The notes beneath the pieces were generated by a model, which saw only the letters and a list, made by a program, of their open reading frames with translations, had not been told where the DNA came from and did not search any database. Positions 7,401-17,293 of a stretch of DNA of 64,000 bases are shown here, piece by piece. Within the stretch, counting starts at the first letter, position 1; each line of letters begins with the position of its first letter. The translations under genes and the position numbers were made by a program. This DNA comes from Sphingobium sp. EP60837 (GTDB lineage Bacteria > Pseudomonadota > Alphaproteobacteria > Sphingomonadales > Sphingomonadaceae): NCBI RefSeq assembly GCF_001658005.1, contig NZ_CP015986.1, forward strand, positions 2,047,501 through 2,111,500, given 5' to 3'.

Positions 7401-7490
7401 GTGTCACCCTGAACTTGGATAAGGGCCATGTCTGCGGATCGGTCTCGGTCGGTAAGGCAAAATCCATGCCGAAACGAGATCAGCATGACG
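7401..7490. repeat. Second-type intergenic repeat (GTCA...ATGACG)
   Basis: Starts TGTCACCCTGAACTTG and ends GATCAGCATGACG, resembling the other element at 31321-31369. It lies between the convergent fliA and opgH. Confidence 0.4.
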
Positions 7491-7497
7491 AGCCTGC

Positions 7498-9387
7498 CTA
7501 CCGATCGTTCGCGACCGCCTGCTGAAGCGCGGGCCGTCCCCGCACCTGTTCGGGATAATGCGGCGGGCGATAGCTTTGCGCGCGCCACCAGGGCTCCGCG
7601 ACTTGAAACAGCCCGCTCTGTTCGGCCTTGTGGCCAAGATCCTTGCGCGCCGTGAAGGCGGCGAGGACGGGCGCCAGCACAAGTCCCGCCACCACCGGAA
7701 TGATCCAGCCAACTGACGTGCCGCCCCTTATCGCCAGGGCCGTGAGCGCGCCGCCCAGCATGATATGGTATTTGAATAGCCAGATGGCGCTTGTCATCGC
7801 CATGCCGTCGCGGTCGCGGATCTGACCGCTCCAACTGCTCTTTCGGCCCATCAATATCCCGAACAGGTTGATCGTCTGCGTCAGCATGCTGACCGGCGCC
7901 ATCAGGATCGACAGCGCGATGTCAGCGATGACGCCCCGGCTCATGCGCGCAGCCCCACCGAAACCGATGCGGCGGGCGGGGTCGGCCATTGCCCATAGCA
8001 TCGCAAGCAACTTAGGCCCGAACAACAGCACCGCCGTCAGCGCCAGCAGCCCGCCCGACGGCAGGATGGCGCTGGGCGGCCACACGCCCGCAAGCGCCCC
8101 GCCAAGCACCACCAGCATCAGCGCCAGCCACAAAGGCGATGTGCAATAGGCTGACGCCCCGACGAGCAGTTGGAAGCGGCTGACCGGATGCAGTCCTTTG
8201 ATCTTCGGGATCAGCGGCACATGCTGGATATTGCCCTGGCACCAGCGCCGGTCGCGGGTGGCGAGGTCGGGCAGGGAGGGAGGAAATTCCTCAAAACTGT
8301 CGTCCGCCATGACCATGTGCACGTCCCAGCCGCGGCGGCGCAGTAGCGCGGCTTCGATCATGTCATGGCTCATGATATGCCCGCCAAAGGGGGCACGACC
8401 CGGCAGTTCGGGCAGGCCGCAGCTCTGCGCGAACGCCTTTGTGCGCAGGATGGCGTTATGGCCCCAGAACATGCCTTCCGAGCCGGCCCACCAGATCATG
8501 CCCGCAGCGGAAATCGGGCCGAACAGCCTGCTCGCGAACTGCTGCCAGCGGGCGAAGAAGGTGGCGGCGCCGACGATGGTCGGCACGGTCTGGATCAGGC
8601 CGACATGCGGGTGCCGTTCCATGTCGAGCGCCAGGCGCGCCATGGTCTGGCCGCTCATCACGCTGTCGGCGTCCAGCACGATCATATAGTCATAGCCGCC
8701 GCCAAAGCGCTGCACCCATTCCGCGATATTGCCGGGCTTGCGGCCGATATTGAACGCGCGCCGCCGGTAGTGGACCGGGCGCGAAAAGCCCTTGCGCATC
8801 TTCAGATAGGCTTCGCGCTCAATCTCGCCATTGGCCGGATTGGAATCGCTCAGGATGAAGAATTCGAACCGCTCATGGCCCATCACCTGCGCCAGCGACC
8901 GTTCCATGATCGACAGGCGGCCCATGACGCCCAGGAAATCCTCGTTGCAGACCGGCAGCAGGACAGCGGTGCGGCCGCGAAGGGGGGCTGCGAACTGCCC
9001 CCGATAGGGGCGCACCCCCGGACCTTTGCCCATGGTCAGCGTTAGAAAACCAATAAGGCTGGTGGCGAAGCCGAAAGCGATCCAGGCGAAAAGGGGGATG
9101 AACAGGGCGAGATAGACGCCTTCCCAAAGTGAAATGCCATCCAGCCCAATCGACCGCCGCATCTCGTGCGCGGCCATGGAGGCAGGCAGCAGCGCCAGCA
9201 GCACGACCAGCAAGCGCCGCGCCCATTGGTCGATGTTCAGCGGCCGGTGCGGGAAGTCGCGGGGATGCTCGCGGAAATCCTGCTCGGGCATGACGAGCGG
9301 CATCTCAGCGGGCACATGCTCGAACCCGCGCGCAGGCGCTGGCGTCTCCGCCTGGTCGTCCATCTGCCCGTCACTGATCACCGTCAT
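7498..9387 (-). CDS. opgH: Periplasmic glucan glucosyltransferase OpgH (MdoH)
   Basis: Inner-membrane GT2 enzyme that builds the beta-glucan backbone of osmoregulated periplasmic glucans from UDP-glucose. The central catalytic domain shows YDYMIVLDADSVMSGQTMAR (DxD-type), ILSDSNP, and the RRWCQGN element that corresponds to the Q(Q/R)xRW motif. Membrane helices lie before it (RRLLVVLLALLPASMAAHEM; LFIPLFAWIAFGFATSLIGF) and after it. I chose ATG 9387, which has a GGA six bases upstream; a TTG at 9423 adds 12 residues. It lies 60 bases downstream of opgG in one leftward unit, inside the flagellar locus. Confidence 0.94.
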   Translation of the reverse strand: MTVISDGQMDDQAETPAPARGFEHVPAEMPLVMPEQDFREHPRDFPHRPLNIDQWARRLLVVLLALLPASMAAHEMRRSIGLDGISLWEGVYLALFIPLFAWIAFGFATSLIGFLTLTMGKGPGVRPYRGQFAAPLRGRTAVLLPVCNEDFLGVMGRLSIMERSLAQVMGHERFEFFILSDSNPANGEIEREAYLKMRKGFSRPVHYRRRAFNIGRKPGNIAEWVQRFGGGYDYMIVLDADSVMSGQTMARLALDMERHPHVGLIQTVPTIVGAATFFARWQQFASRLFGPISAAGMIWWAGSEGMFWGHNAILRTKAFAQSCGLPELPGRAPFGGHIMSHDMIEAALLRRRGWDVHMVMADDSFEEFPPSLPDLATRDRRWCQGNIQHVPLIPKIKGLHPVSRFQLLVGASAYCTSPLWLALMLVVLGGALAGVWPPSAILPSGGLLALTAVLLFGPKLLAMLWAMADPARRIGFGGAARMSRGVIADIALSILMAPVSMLTQTINLFGILMGRKSSWSGQIRDRDGMAMTSAIWLFKYHIMLGGALTALAIRGGTSVGWIIPVVAGLVLAPVLAAFTARKDLGHKAEQSGLFQVAEPWWRAQSYRPPHYPEQVRGRPALQQAVANDR

Positions 9388-9447
9388 ATTCGGTCCGTTC
9401 TGAAATCGTAACGGACGCGACAATGCGCCCGGTCATCGCCGGTTCCC

Positions 9448-10932
9448 TCAAGCACCGAGCGGATAATGCACATATTCGCTGAACGGCCGATTGCCGCTAC
9501 GGAGTTGGACGCGGATATCAGCCGGTTGGCCGCTATCGCGCCGGATATCGAGCGCGACGCGGTACAGCCCGGACTGATGGAGAACCGGATAGCCGCCTTT
9601 CTGGACCACCGTTCCCCCCGCCACATCCACCCAAATATCAGGCTTCACCTCGGAGGAAACGCCGGAAAAGTCCAGGATCAGGCGGTCCACGCCTGCTTCG
9701 CTCGCACGGCCGGTCCAGATATTGTCCAATATCGCGCCAGCCTTGGCTGGCCCACCCGCAGAAGACCAGTCGAGGCGGTAGCTCGCATTGATCCTGCCGC
9801 CCGCCCGCACCGCAGCGGCGGGGGTCCAGTAGGCGCAGACATTATCGACATATTCGCTGGTGGTAGGAAAGGCATATAGCCGGACCTGGCCCCCGCCAAA
9901 GGGCTTGAGCGGGCTTGCCCAAAGCGACGGTCGGCGTTCGTAGAATACGCCGTCATCCTGATAATGGTCGAAATTCCGATCGCGCTGCATCAGGCCGAAG
10001 CCCAATGGATTGCGCTCGGTGAACGCATCGACGCGGGGGGCGGCAGGATTTATCAACGGGCGGGCATGGACCGTTCCATCGGCGCTGCCGATCGCCAGCA
10101 GATCGGAATCGTGGATTTCCGGTCGCCAGTCCGTGCGGGACGATCGGCTGGCCTGATCATACCAGAACATGCTGGTCATCGGCATCAGCCCCAGTTCCGC
10201 AATGGCGCGGCGGGGGAAAAGTACCGTATCGACATCCTGCCGTACGCCCTGCGGTGTCCGTTCGCTCACGAAGCGATAGGCTCCGGTGATGGAGGCGCCG
10301 TCGAGCAGGGCATAGATGGTGACGCTGCTGCGCCCGGTGCGCTCAAGCCAGAAATGGGTGAAAAGGGGGAATTCCTCCTTGCCCTGGATACTGGTGTTGA
10401 TCGCGATCGCGCGCGCGGACAGGCCGAACTGCTTGGTGGCGCCGGGCGAGCGGAAATAGGTGGCCCCCAGAAAGGAGAGCCAGTCACCGTCACGCGCCGC
10501 ATTCATGATGCGAAACCCGGCATAGCCCGCGTTCGGCCCAAGCTTGCGCACGGCGTTGTCGGCAGGCGCGTCGAAGATGTTGGGGTCGTAGCGCAGCGGG
10601 GTGGCGCGGCCATTTTCGACCAGCGCGATTTCGACCGGCTGTTCGGCCGAGGCGCTCAGCGGGAAAAGCTGAATGCCCGTGTCGCCGGGCAGGTCGCCCC
10701 AGATTGTCCGGTCCTCCCGAAAACGCGCCTGATAAAGTGCGTCGTAATTGACGTTCCGCGCTCCGGGATGATGAGGCGTTTCCTTATAAGGCTGGCGGGC
10801 CAAGCGCTGGGCGCTTGCAATTACCGTTTCCCATGAGAAGCGTTCGGCTCTCGGCTGGGCCAGGGCCGATCGGGGGAAGAGGAGCGTTGCGCCTGAAACG
10901 GCGATCACCGCGCGCCGGTCAATCTTCATCAT
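9448..10932 (-). CDS. opgG: Periplasmic glucan biosynthesis protein OpgG/OpgD
   Basis: Periplasmic partner of OpgH required for glucan release or branching. The N-terminus MMKIDRRAVIAVSGATLLF followed by PRSALAQP is a secretion signal with an RR pair that could be Tat-dependent, which would favour OpgD-like export. Family features include FSWETVIASAQRLARQPYKE near the start, IQLFPLSASAEQPVEIALVE, LGATYFRSPGATKQFGLSAR and FYERRPSLWASPLKPFGGG. Starts at 10932 or 10929 are equally possible; an upstream extension to 10959 lacks a signal-like reading. The length of about 494 residues fits the family. It is transcribed with opgH and faces away from flagellin. Confidence 0.93.
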   Translation of the reverse strand: MMKIDRRAVIAVSGATLLFPRSALAQPRAERFSWETVIASAQRLARQPYKETPHHPGARNVNYDALYQARFREDRTIWGDLPGDTGIQLFPLSASAEQPVEIALVENGRATPLRYDPNIFDAPADNAVRKLGPNAGYAGFRIMNAARDGDWLSFLGATYFRSPGATKQFGLSARAIAINTSIQGKEEFPLFTHFWLERTGRSSVTIYALLDGASITGAYRFVSERTPQGVRQDVDTVLFPRRAIAELGLMPMTSMFWYDQASRSSRTDWRPEIHDSDLLAIGSADGTVHARPLINPAAPRVDAFTERNPLGFGLMQRDRNFDHYQDDGVFYERRPSLWASPLKPFGGGQVRLYAFPTTSEYVDNVCAYWTPAAAVRAGGRINASYRLDWSSAGGPAKAGAILDNIWTGRASEAGVDRLILDFSGVSSEVKPDIWVDVAGGTVVQKGGYPVLHQSGLYRVALDIRRDSGQPADIRVQLRSGNRPFSEYVHYPLGA

Positions 10933-10990
10933 GCCGCCATGATGGGCGCATGGAGGCACATTGCAAGCCTTGTACCCCCAAAAAGCGGTG

Positions 10991-11018
10991 AAGCCTCCGC
11001 CCGGGGGGACGGAGGCTT
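10991..11018 (-). terminator. Hairpin downstream of flagellin, probable terminator
   Basis: AAGCCTCCG at 10991-10999 pairs perfectly with CGGAGGCTT at 11010-11018. Reading leftward it is followed by CACCGC and then five T residues. It lies about 130 bases past the flagellin stop; the gap to the T run makes the terminator call moderate. Confidence 0.5.
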
Positions 11019-11049
11019 CTGATATGCTGGCCGTTCGATCGAAGTGTTT

Positions 11050-11085
11050 CCCCCGGCGCGGTGGGGACTGTTGATGCGCCGGGGG
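11050..11085. repeat. Strong GC-rich hairpin 3' of flagellin
   Basis: CCCCCGGCGC at 11050-11059 pairs perfectly with GCGCCGGGGG at 11076-11085 around a 16-base loop. There is no T run on either side, so it may be an mRNA 3'-end stabiliser of the abundant flagellin transcript rather than a terminator. The rest of the interval 10933-11147 holds nothing else I recognise. Confidence 0.5.
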
Positions 11086-11147
11086 CTACATGACCGTCTG
11101 CAAGGTGACCAATACCTCAGCCGGTCAATTTGGTTGGCTGGTCCGGA

Positions 11148-11981
11148 TTACTGGATCAGCTTCAGGACGTTCTGCTGGCTCTGGTTCGCCTGGGCGAGCA
11201 TCGCGGTCGAAGCCTGGCTCAGGATCTGCGCCTTGGCGAGAGCGGTCGTTTCGGCCGAGAAGTCGGCGTCTTCGATGCGGCTGCGGGCGTCGCTGAGGTT
11301 GGTGATGTTGTTGGTCAGGCTGTTGATCGTCGAGTCCAGGCGGTTCTGCGCGGCACCCAGCTGAGCACGGGCGGTCGCGACGGCCGTCAGGGTGGTATCG
11401 ACGTTGCCCATCGCCGTGGCGGCGTTGGCGGCGGTATCGACTGCCGTCGCGGCGGCCAGGTCGGTCAGCGAGCTGAAGGTGATCGTCACCACGTCGCTGG
11501 CGTTGGCGCCTGCCTGGATGTCGATGGAGCCAGCCTGAGCCGTGTAGGTGGTGCCGGTCGCGGCGCTGTTGAAGATGCGGACGCCGTTGAACTCGGTCGT
11601 GGCGAGGACATTGGTGATCTGCGACTTCAGCGCGGTGACTTCAGCGTTCAGGTTGGTGCGGTCGCTGGCGGCGTAGGTTTCCGAAGCCGACTGGACGGCC
11701 AGTTCGCGGATACGCTGCAGCATGTTGGTGACTTCGCCGAGCGCGCCTTCCGCCGTCTGGGCCAGCGACAGGCCGTCATTGGCGTTGCGGATGCCCTGGG
11801 TCATGCCCTTGATCTGCGAAGTCATCTGCGAGGAGATGGCGAGGCCGGCAGCGTCGTCCTTGGCGCTGTTGATGCGCTTGCCGCTCGACAGGCGCTCCAT
11901 CGCGGTGGTCAGCGACTTGCCTGCGAGAGCCGAAGCGTTGGCGGCGCGCAGAGCGGAGGAGTTGGTTCCGATAACAGTCAT
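11148..11981 (-). CDS. fliC: Flagellin
   Basis: Filament subunit, secreted through the flagellar export channel. The N-terminal D0/D1 region reads [20 protein letters not shown], then [20 protein letters not shown] and [20 protein letters not shown]. The C-terminal region shows [20 protein letters not shown] and ends [14 protein letters not shown]. The middle is short and Ala/Thr-rich, so at 277 residues it has little of the variable D2/D3 region. AAAGGGAA precedes the ATG. It has its own FliA-type promoter at 12045-12071 and is divergent from the activator gene. Only one flagellin is seen in this window. Confidence 0.97.
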   Translation of the reverse strand: MTVIGTNSSALRAANASALAGKSLTTAMERLSSGKRINSAKDDAAGLAISSQMTSQIKGMTQGIRNANDGLSLAQTAEGALGEVTNMLQRIRELAVQSASETYAASDRTNLNAEVTALKSQITNVLATTEFNGVRIFNSAATGTTYTAQAGSIDIQAGANASDVVTITFSSLTDLAAATAVDTAANAATAMGNVDTTLTAVATARAQLGAAQNRLDSTINSLTNNITNLSDARSRIEDADFSAETTALAKAQILSQASTAMLAQANQSQQNVLKLIQ

Positions 11982-12044
11982 GATATTCCCTTTCTATGTC
12001 CTATCAGGTCGCTGCCATCAGGCTGCTTGCGGCCTCGAAAGGGG

Positions 12045-12071
12045 ATAACGGCAGGCGGAAAAAAGCTTTTA
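12045..12071 (-). promoter_or_regulatory. Sigma-28 promoter for flagellin
   Basis: Read leftward: TAAA (12071-12068), 15 bases, GCCGTTAT (12052-12045). Spacing and -10 core match the four other candidate FliA promoters here. The leader to the flagellin ATG at 11981 is about 55 bases. Confidence 0.8.
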
Positions 12072-12160
12072 GGGCAGGGCGCGATTTTTTTCAGAAAAAT
12101 TCAAAAAGCACGCAAATCCGAGGCTCTCACGCGCGCATGTTTAGGAAGCATCATCGGCAT

Positions 12161-12209
12161 GGCGGCAATGCGGAAGAAAATTGCCGCCCGGCGACATGGT
12201 AATTGCCGC
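12161..12209. promoter_or_regulatory. Operator-like GCGGCAAT/ATTGCCGC sites between flagellin and activator
   Basis: A perfect dyad GGCGGCAAT (12161-12169) with ATTGCCGCC (12180-12188) around a ten-base spacer, plus a third half-site ATTGCCGC at 12202-12209, 22 bases from the second. The half-site is the same TTGCCGC found in the twin dyads at 969-1003. It could serve autoregulation of the activator gene or act on flagellin. Confidence 0.5.
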
Positions 12210-12307
12210 ATTAACTAGATGATAACCACGCGAAGGCATTTTCAGGATCATCGAAGGGGGTTGGAACGTGCGGGGGCACAATCCGGCCAAAATGATTGGG
12301 GACTATC

Positions 12308-13552
<1,245 letters not shown>

Positions 13553-13564
13553 GGGAGGTAAGGC

Positions 13565-13924
13565 ATGACCGGCATTTCCCCAACTGACAGCGTGATGGCC
13601 ATCCGCAACGCCATCCTCCAGAAGAACGCCGCCCTGCGCGACGTCGCACAGACCGGGACGGTCGGCGGTGGCGCGGGTATCGGCGGGGCCGAGGGCACCA
13701 AGCCCGGCGGCTTTACCGAGGCGCTCAACTCCGCGCTGCAACAGGTCAACGGCCTGCAGAGCCAGGCGGGCGAGGCGGCTTCCGCCTTCGAGCGTGGCGA
13801 AACGACCGACATCGCCGCCGTCATGCTGGCCAAGCAGCAGGCGTCGGTCAGCTTCGAGGCGACCCTTCAGGTCCGCAACAAACTCCTGTCCGCTTACAAG
13901 GACATCATGAGCATGCCGGTGTAA
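13565..13924 (+). CDS. fliE: Flagellar hook-basal body complex protein FliE
   Basis: Joins the MS ring to the rod. The 119-residue product has the family's C-terminal signature: AASAFERGETTDIAAVMLAK followed by QQASVSFEATLQVRNKLLSA and ending YKDIMSMPV. The N-terminal 40 residues are a flexible Gly/Ala-rich lead. A strong GGGAGG lies about six bases before the ATG. It is the first structural gene after the activator and is separated from fliF by one base. Confidence 0.95.
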   Translation: MTGISPTDSVMAIRNAILQKNAALRDVAQTGTVGGGAGIGGAEGTKPGGFTEALNSALQQVNGLQSQAGEAASAFERGETTDIAAVMLAKQQASVSFEATLQVRNKLLSAYKDIMSMPV

Positions 13925-13925
13925 T

Positions 13926-15656
13926 ATGAGCGAGAACGCACTCACCACCAATGTCGGCGGCGCGGCCGCTCTCCCCGCAACCAGCGGCTCCTCTTTCGGC
14001 GGCACCGATGCGCTTAAGGCGCGCTTCACCGGCTTCATCAAGCAGCCTGCGGTGGCAAAAAGCCTGCCGCTGCTCGGCCTGCTCGGCGTCGTCGCGACGG
14101 CGGGCGCGGCTTGGCTCGCCCTGCGCGAGCCGCCGCAGCGCGACCTGTTCCGCAGCCTGCCCGATGCCGACAAGTCGGCGGTGGCGCAGGTGCTGGACCA
14201 GAACGGCATGCGCTATGACTTCGACAATTCGGGCGCGATGACCGTGGCCGAGGATGATTATTTCAAGGCGAAGATGATGCTCGCCGCCCAGGGCCTGCCC
14301 AAGAGCGCGCCTGACGGCAACAGCATGATCGACAGCCTGCCGATGGGGGCGAGCCGCGCCGTCGAGGGCGAAAAGCTGCGGTCCGCCCGCGAAATGGACC
14401 TGGCCCGCACGATTGAGGCGATCGACAGCGTCGAAAGCGCCAAGGTGCATCTCGCCGTCGAACCGCCGAGTGTCTTCCTGCGCGAACGGGCCAAGCCGTC
14501 CGCCTCGGTGATGCTGCGCCTCGCTTCGGGCCGCACGCTGACCGACGCACAGGTCAGCGCGATCGTTCACCTCGTTGCCTCGTCGGTCCCGGAACTCAGC
14601 CCCGACCAGATTTCGCTGGTGGACCAGAATGGACGGCTGCTCAGCAACAATGACGGCAATGCAGCCGACGACCGCCAGCTCGCCGTCCAGTCGAAGATTG
14701 AGGATCGCTATCGCCAGTCGGTCATCGCGCTGCTGACGCCGATCCTGGGCGAAGGCAAATTCTCGACCGAGGTCCGCGCCGAACTCAATTTCGCCGAGCG
14801 CCAGGCGACCCGCGAAACCTATCCGCAGGACGAAGCGCGCCTGCGCACCGAAACCGGCAGCTGGGCCTCCGATCCGCGCGGCCAGGGTGCAGGCGGCGAG
14901 GCGGGCGGCGTTCCCGGCGCGCTCAGCAACCAGGCGCCGGTCAACCCGACTGTTACGCAGACCAATCCCAATGGCCAGGCCGTCAGCCAGGGCGCGCAGG
15001 CCAACCAGCCCGCGACCCCGGCCAGCGCGCCGATGAAGACCGAGGAAACCTTCAACCGCAGCTTTGAGCTGGGCCGCGAAGTGTCGGTGACCAAGGACGC
15101 GATCGGCACCGTCAAGCGCCTGTCGGTCGCGGTCGCTTTGGACAATGGCGCGGATGGCAAGCCACGCAGCGCGCAGGAGATCGCAGCCCTTGAAGCGCTG
15201 GTGAAGGGCGCGGTCGGCTTCGATCAGGCACGCGGCGACGTGGTCGCTCTGTCCTCGCGCAGTTTCGTGAAGGCCGAGGAAGTGAAGGCACCCTGGTATG
15301 AAGCCGACTGGGTTTCGCCGCTGGTGCGCAATCTCTCGGCTCTCGCTGTCGCTCTGCTGGTGGTCTTCGGCATCGGCCGCCCGCTGCTGAAGCGCCGCGC
15401 CGCCGCCCAGGAAGCCGCCGCTGCCGATGTCGCCGCCCAGGGCCAGAAGATCGGCCGCGAAATCTCGACGGAGATCACCAAGCAGGCCGCGATCGCTCCT
15501 GATGGCAGCAAGGCCGTCACGCTCGACATGATTTCGTCCACCTATGACTATGCGCAGCGCGCCGACCTCATTCGCAACTTCGTGAAGCAGGACCCGGATC
15601 GCGCCGCCCTTGTCGTCCGCGACCTCCTGAAGGAAGGGAAGAAGGACAATGGCTGA
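13926..15656 (+). CDS. fliF: Flagellar MS-ring protein FliF
   Basis: Forms the MS ring in the inner membrane and the scaffold for the export gate. One membrane helix lies near residues 47-65 (PLLGLLGVVATAGAAWLAL) and another near residue 470 (LSALAVALLVVFGIGRPLLK). The ring-building motifs follow the first helix: YFKAKMMLAAQGLPK, ARTIEAIDSVESAKVHLAVE and RERAKPSASVMLRLASGR. An Asn/Gln/Ala-rich insert at about 320-365 is a low-complexity loop. The C-terminal helix binds FliG. At 576 residues it is typical. It overlaps fliG by eight bases. Confidence 0.96.
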   Translation: MSENALTTNVGGAAALPATSGSSFGGTDALKARFTGFIKQPAVAKSLPLLGLLGVVATAGAAWLALREPPQRDLFRSLPDADKSAVAQVLDQNGMRYDFDNSGAMTVAEDDYFKAKMMLAAQGLPKSAPDGNSMIDSLPMGASRAVEGEKLRSAREMDLARTIEAIDSVESAKVHLAVEPPSVFLRERAKPSASVMLRLASGRTLTDAQVSAIVHLVASSVPELSPDQISLVDQNGRLLSNNDGNAADDRQLAVQSKIEDRYRQSVIALLTPILGEGKFSTEVRAELNFAERQATRETYPQDEARLRTETGSWASDPRGQGAGGEAGGVPGALSNQAPVNPTVTQTNPNGQAVSQGAQANQPATPASAPMKTEETFNRSFELGREVSVTKDAIGTVKRLSVAVALDNGADGKPRSAQEIAALEALVKGAVGFDQARGDVVALSSRSFVKAEEVKAPWYEADWVSPLVRNLSALAVALLVVFGIGRPLLKRRAAAQEAAAADVAAQGQKIGREISTEITKQAAIAPDGSKAVTLDMISSTYDYAQRADLIRNFVKQDPDRAALVVRDLLKEGKKDNG

Positions 15657-16662
15657 GGCCGCTACCGCCCCCGCGATCAAGGGCAGCGCCGCCGCTGCCG
15701 TCCTCCTGATGCTCTTCGACGAGGATGAGGCCGCGCAGATCCTCTCCCGCCTGGAGCCCGACGAAGTCCGCCAGCTTGGCTACGCGATGTATGACGTCGC
15801 CGACGTTGCGGTCGAGGAAGTGAACGAGGCGCTCGACCATTTCGTCACGAAGGCGAAGAAGCGCACCACCATCGGCTACGGCGCGACCCGTCATATCCGG
15901 GGCGCGATGACCAAGGCTTTGGGCGAGGAACGCGCTGAGACGATCCTGGCGCGGATCACGCCGCCCACGCGCTCCACCCAGCTCGAAATGCTCAAGTGGA
16001 TGGACGCCAAGGAAGTCGCGTCGCTGATCGAAGCGGAGCATCCGCAGATCATGGCGATCGTCTTGGCTCATCTGGAAGCGCCGGTCGCCGCCGACGTGCT
16101 GCAATTGCTGCCCGCCGAATATCAGGAAGAGATTGTCTATCGCATCGCGACCCTCGGTTCGGTGTCCAACGAGGCGCTGGACGACCTGGAGCAGCTGCTG
16201 CTGCGCGGTTCGACGTCCAAGAAACAGGGCGCTGCCTCGCAGCGCGGCGGCACGATCGAAGCAGCCGCGATCATGAACAATGTCCGCAAGGAGAATGAGC
16301 AGCGGATCATCAAGGCGATCGCCAAGCGCGACAAGATGATCGCGCAGACCATCGAAGAAGAGATGTTCGTGTTCGATAACCTGATCGACATGGATGACAA
16401 GAATATGGGCACGCTGATGCGCACCATCGACAGCAGCGTGCTGGTCGTGGCGCTGAAGGGTGCGAACGACATGCTGAAGGGCAAGATCTTCGGTTCCATG
16501 TCTGCCCGTGCGGCTCAGGCGATCGCCGACGAGATCGAGGAACGCGGCCCCATCCGCCTCGCCGAGGTGATGGACGCGCAGAAACTCATCATCGCGACCG
16601 CGCGCCGCATGGCCGATGCGGGCACCATCATGCTGGGCGGCAAGGGGAACGACTTTGTTTAA
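15649..16662 (+). CDS. fliG: Flagellar motor switch protein FliG
   Basis: Rotor protein that contacts MotA and switches rotation. The 337-residue product has the N-terminal FliF-binding domain (IKGSAAAAVLLMLFDEDEAA), the middle-domain EHPQ motif in EAEHPQIMAIVLAHL, and the C-terminal torque domain with MFVFDNLIDMDDKNMGTLMR and ALKGANDMLKGKIFGSMSAR. The charged torque helix residues (EIEERGPIRLAEV) are retained. It starts within the end of fliF and its last codons contain the TTG start of fliH. Confidence 0.96.
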   Translation: MAEAATAPAIKGSAAAAVLLMLFDEDEAAQILSRLEPDEVRQLGYAMYDVADVAVEEVNEALDHFVTKAKKRTTIGYGATRHIRGAMTKALGEERAETILARITPPTRSTQLEMLKWMDAKEVASLIEAEHPQIMAIVLAHLEAPVAADVLQLLPAEYQEEIVYRIATLGSVSNEALDDLEQLLLRGSTSKKQGAASQRGGTIEAAAIMNNVRKENEQRIIKAIAKRDKMIAQTIEEEMFVFDNLIDMDDKNMGTLMRTIDSSVLVVALKGANDMLKGKIFGSMSARAAQAIADEIEERGPIRLAEVMDAQKLIIATARRMADAGTIMLGGKGNDFV

Positions 16663-17293
16663 GGTTCTGGGCTCGATCAGCAGCCATGACGTCGCGAGCA
16701 TCCCGCTCGGCGGCATGAGCCAGGTGAAGAGCGGCGGTTTTCGCAGCCTGTTCAACGAAGGCCCTATGTCGGCCATGGCTTTGCACGATGCCGCCGCCGC
16801 GCCGATGACGGACGAGGATCTTTTGGAACAGGCCCGGATCGAGGCGTTCGCCCAAGGGTTTGACGAAGGGTGCCGCGTGATTGGCGACTCCCAGGCCGCG
16901 GAGGCCGAAGCGCGCAACCGCTTGGCCGAGGCGCTCGAATTGTTGTCGCCTGCTCCCAGCGGGATGCTATCCACCATGTTGTCGGCCACTGTCGTCCGGC
17001 TGGTCGAGCAGATCGTCGGCGAGGTCGAGATCGATATCGAACGGCTGCTGCAGCGTTGCGATACCGTCGCCGCCTTTATCGAGGATAATGACCCTAAGGG
17101 CGCGCTGCACCTGCATCCCGACGATATCGCCCTGTTGCAGGATGAGACGATCGGCGTGCGGCTGGTTCGTGACGAGGCGATGCATCGCGGTTGCGTGCGG
17201 CTGGAAACCGCTGACGGCTGGGTCGAGGACGGCCCGGATGTGCGCCTCTCGCGTCTGCGCGCGCTGCTCGACGATATGGAAGGTAAGGCATGA
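16655..17293 (+). CDS. fliH: Flagellar assembly protein FliH
   Basis: Regulates the export ATPase FliI. Between fliG and fliI with the expected size (212 residues). The preferred start is TTG 16655, which lies inside the end of fliG and has AAGGGGA seven bases upstream; no ATG in frame is as well placed. The N-terminus reads FKVLGSISSHDVASIPLG, followed by an acidic coiled segment (DLLEQARIEAFAQGFDEGCR) and the FliH/HrpE-type C-terminal region with VEQIVGEVEIDIERLLQRC and LHLHPDDIALL. The gene ends in an ATGA overlap with fliI. Confidence 0.88.
   Translation: MFKVLGSISSHDVASIPLGGMSQVKSGGFRSLFNEGPMSAMALHDAAAAPMTDEDLLEQARIEAFAQGFDEGCRVIGDSQAAEAEARNRLAEALELLSPAPSGMLSTMLSATVVRLVEQIVGEVEIDIERLLQRCDTVAAFIEDNDPKGALHLHPDDIALLQDETIGVRLVRDEAMHRGCVRLETADGWVEDGPDVRLSRLRALLDDMEGKA

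Noticed and set aside
12258..12275. Possible sigma-54 promoter ahead of the activator (TTGGAACG...)
   Set aside because: The -24 half is good but the -12 GC doublet is missing, so it is not credible.
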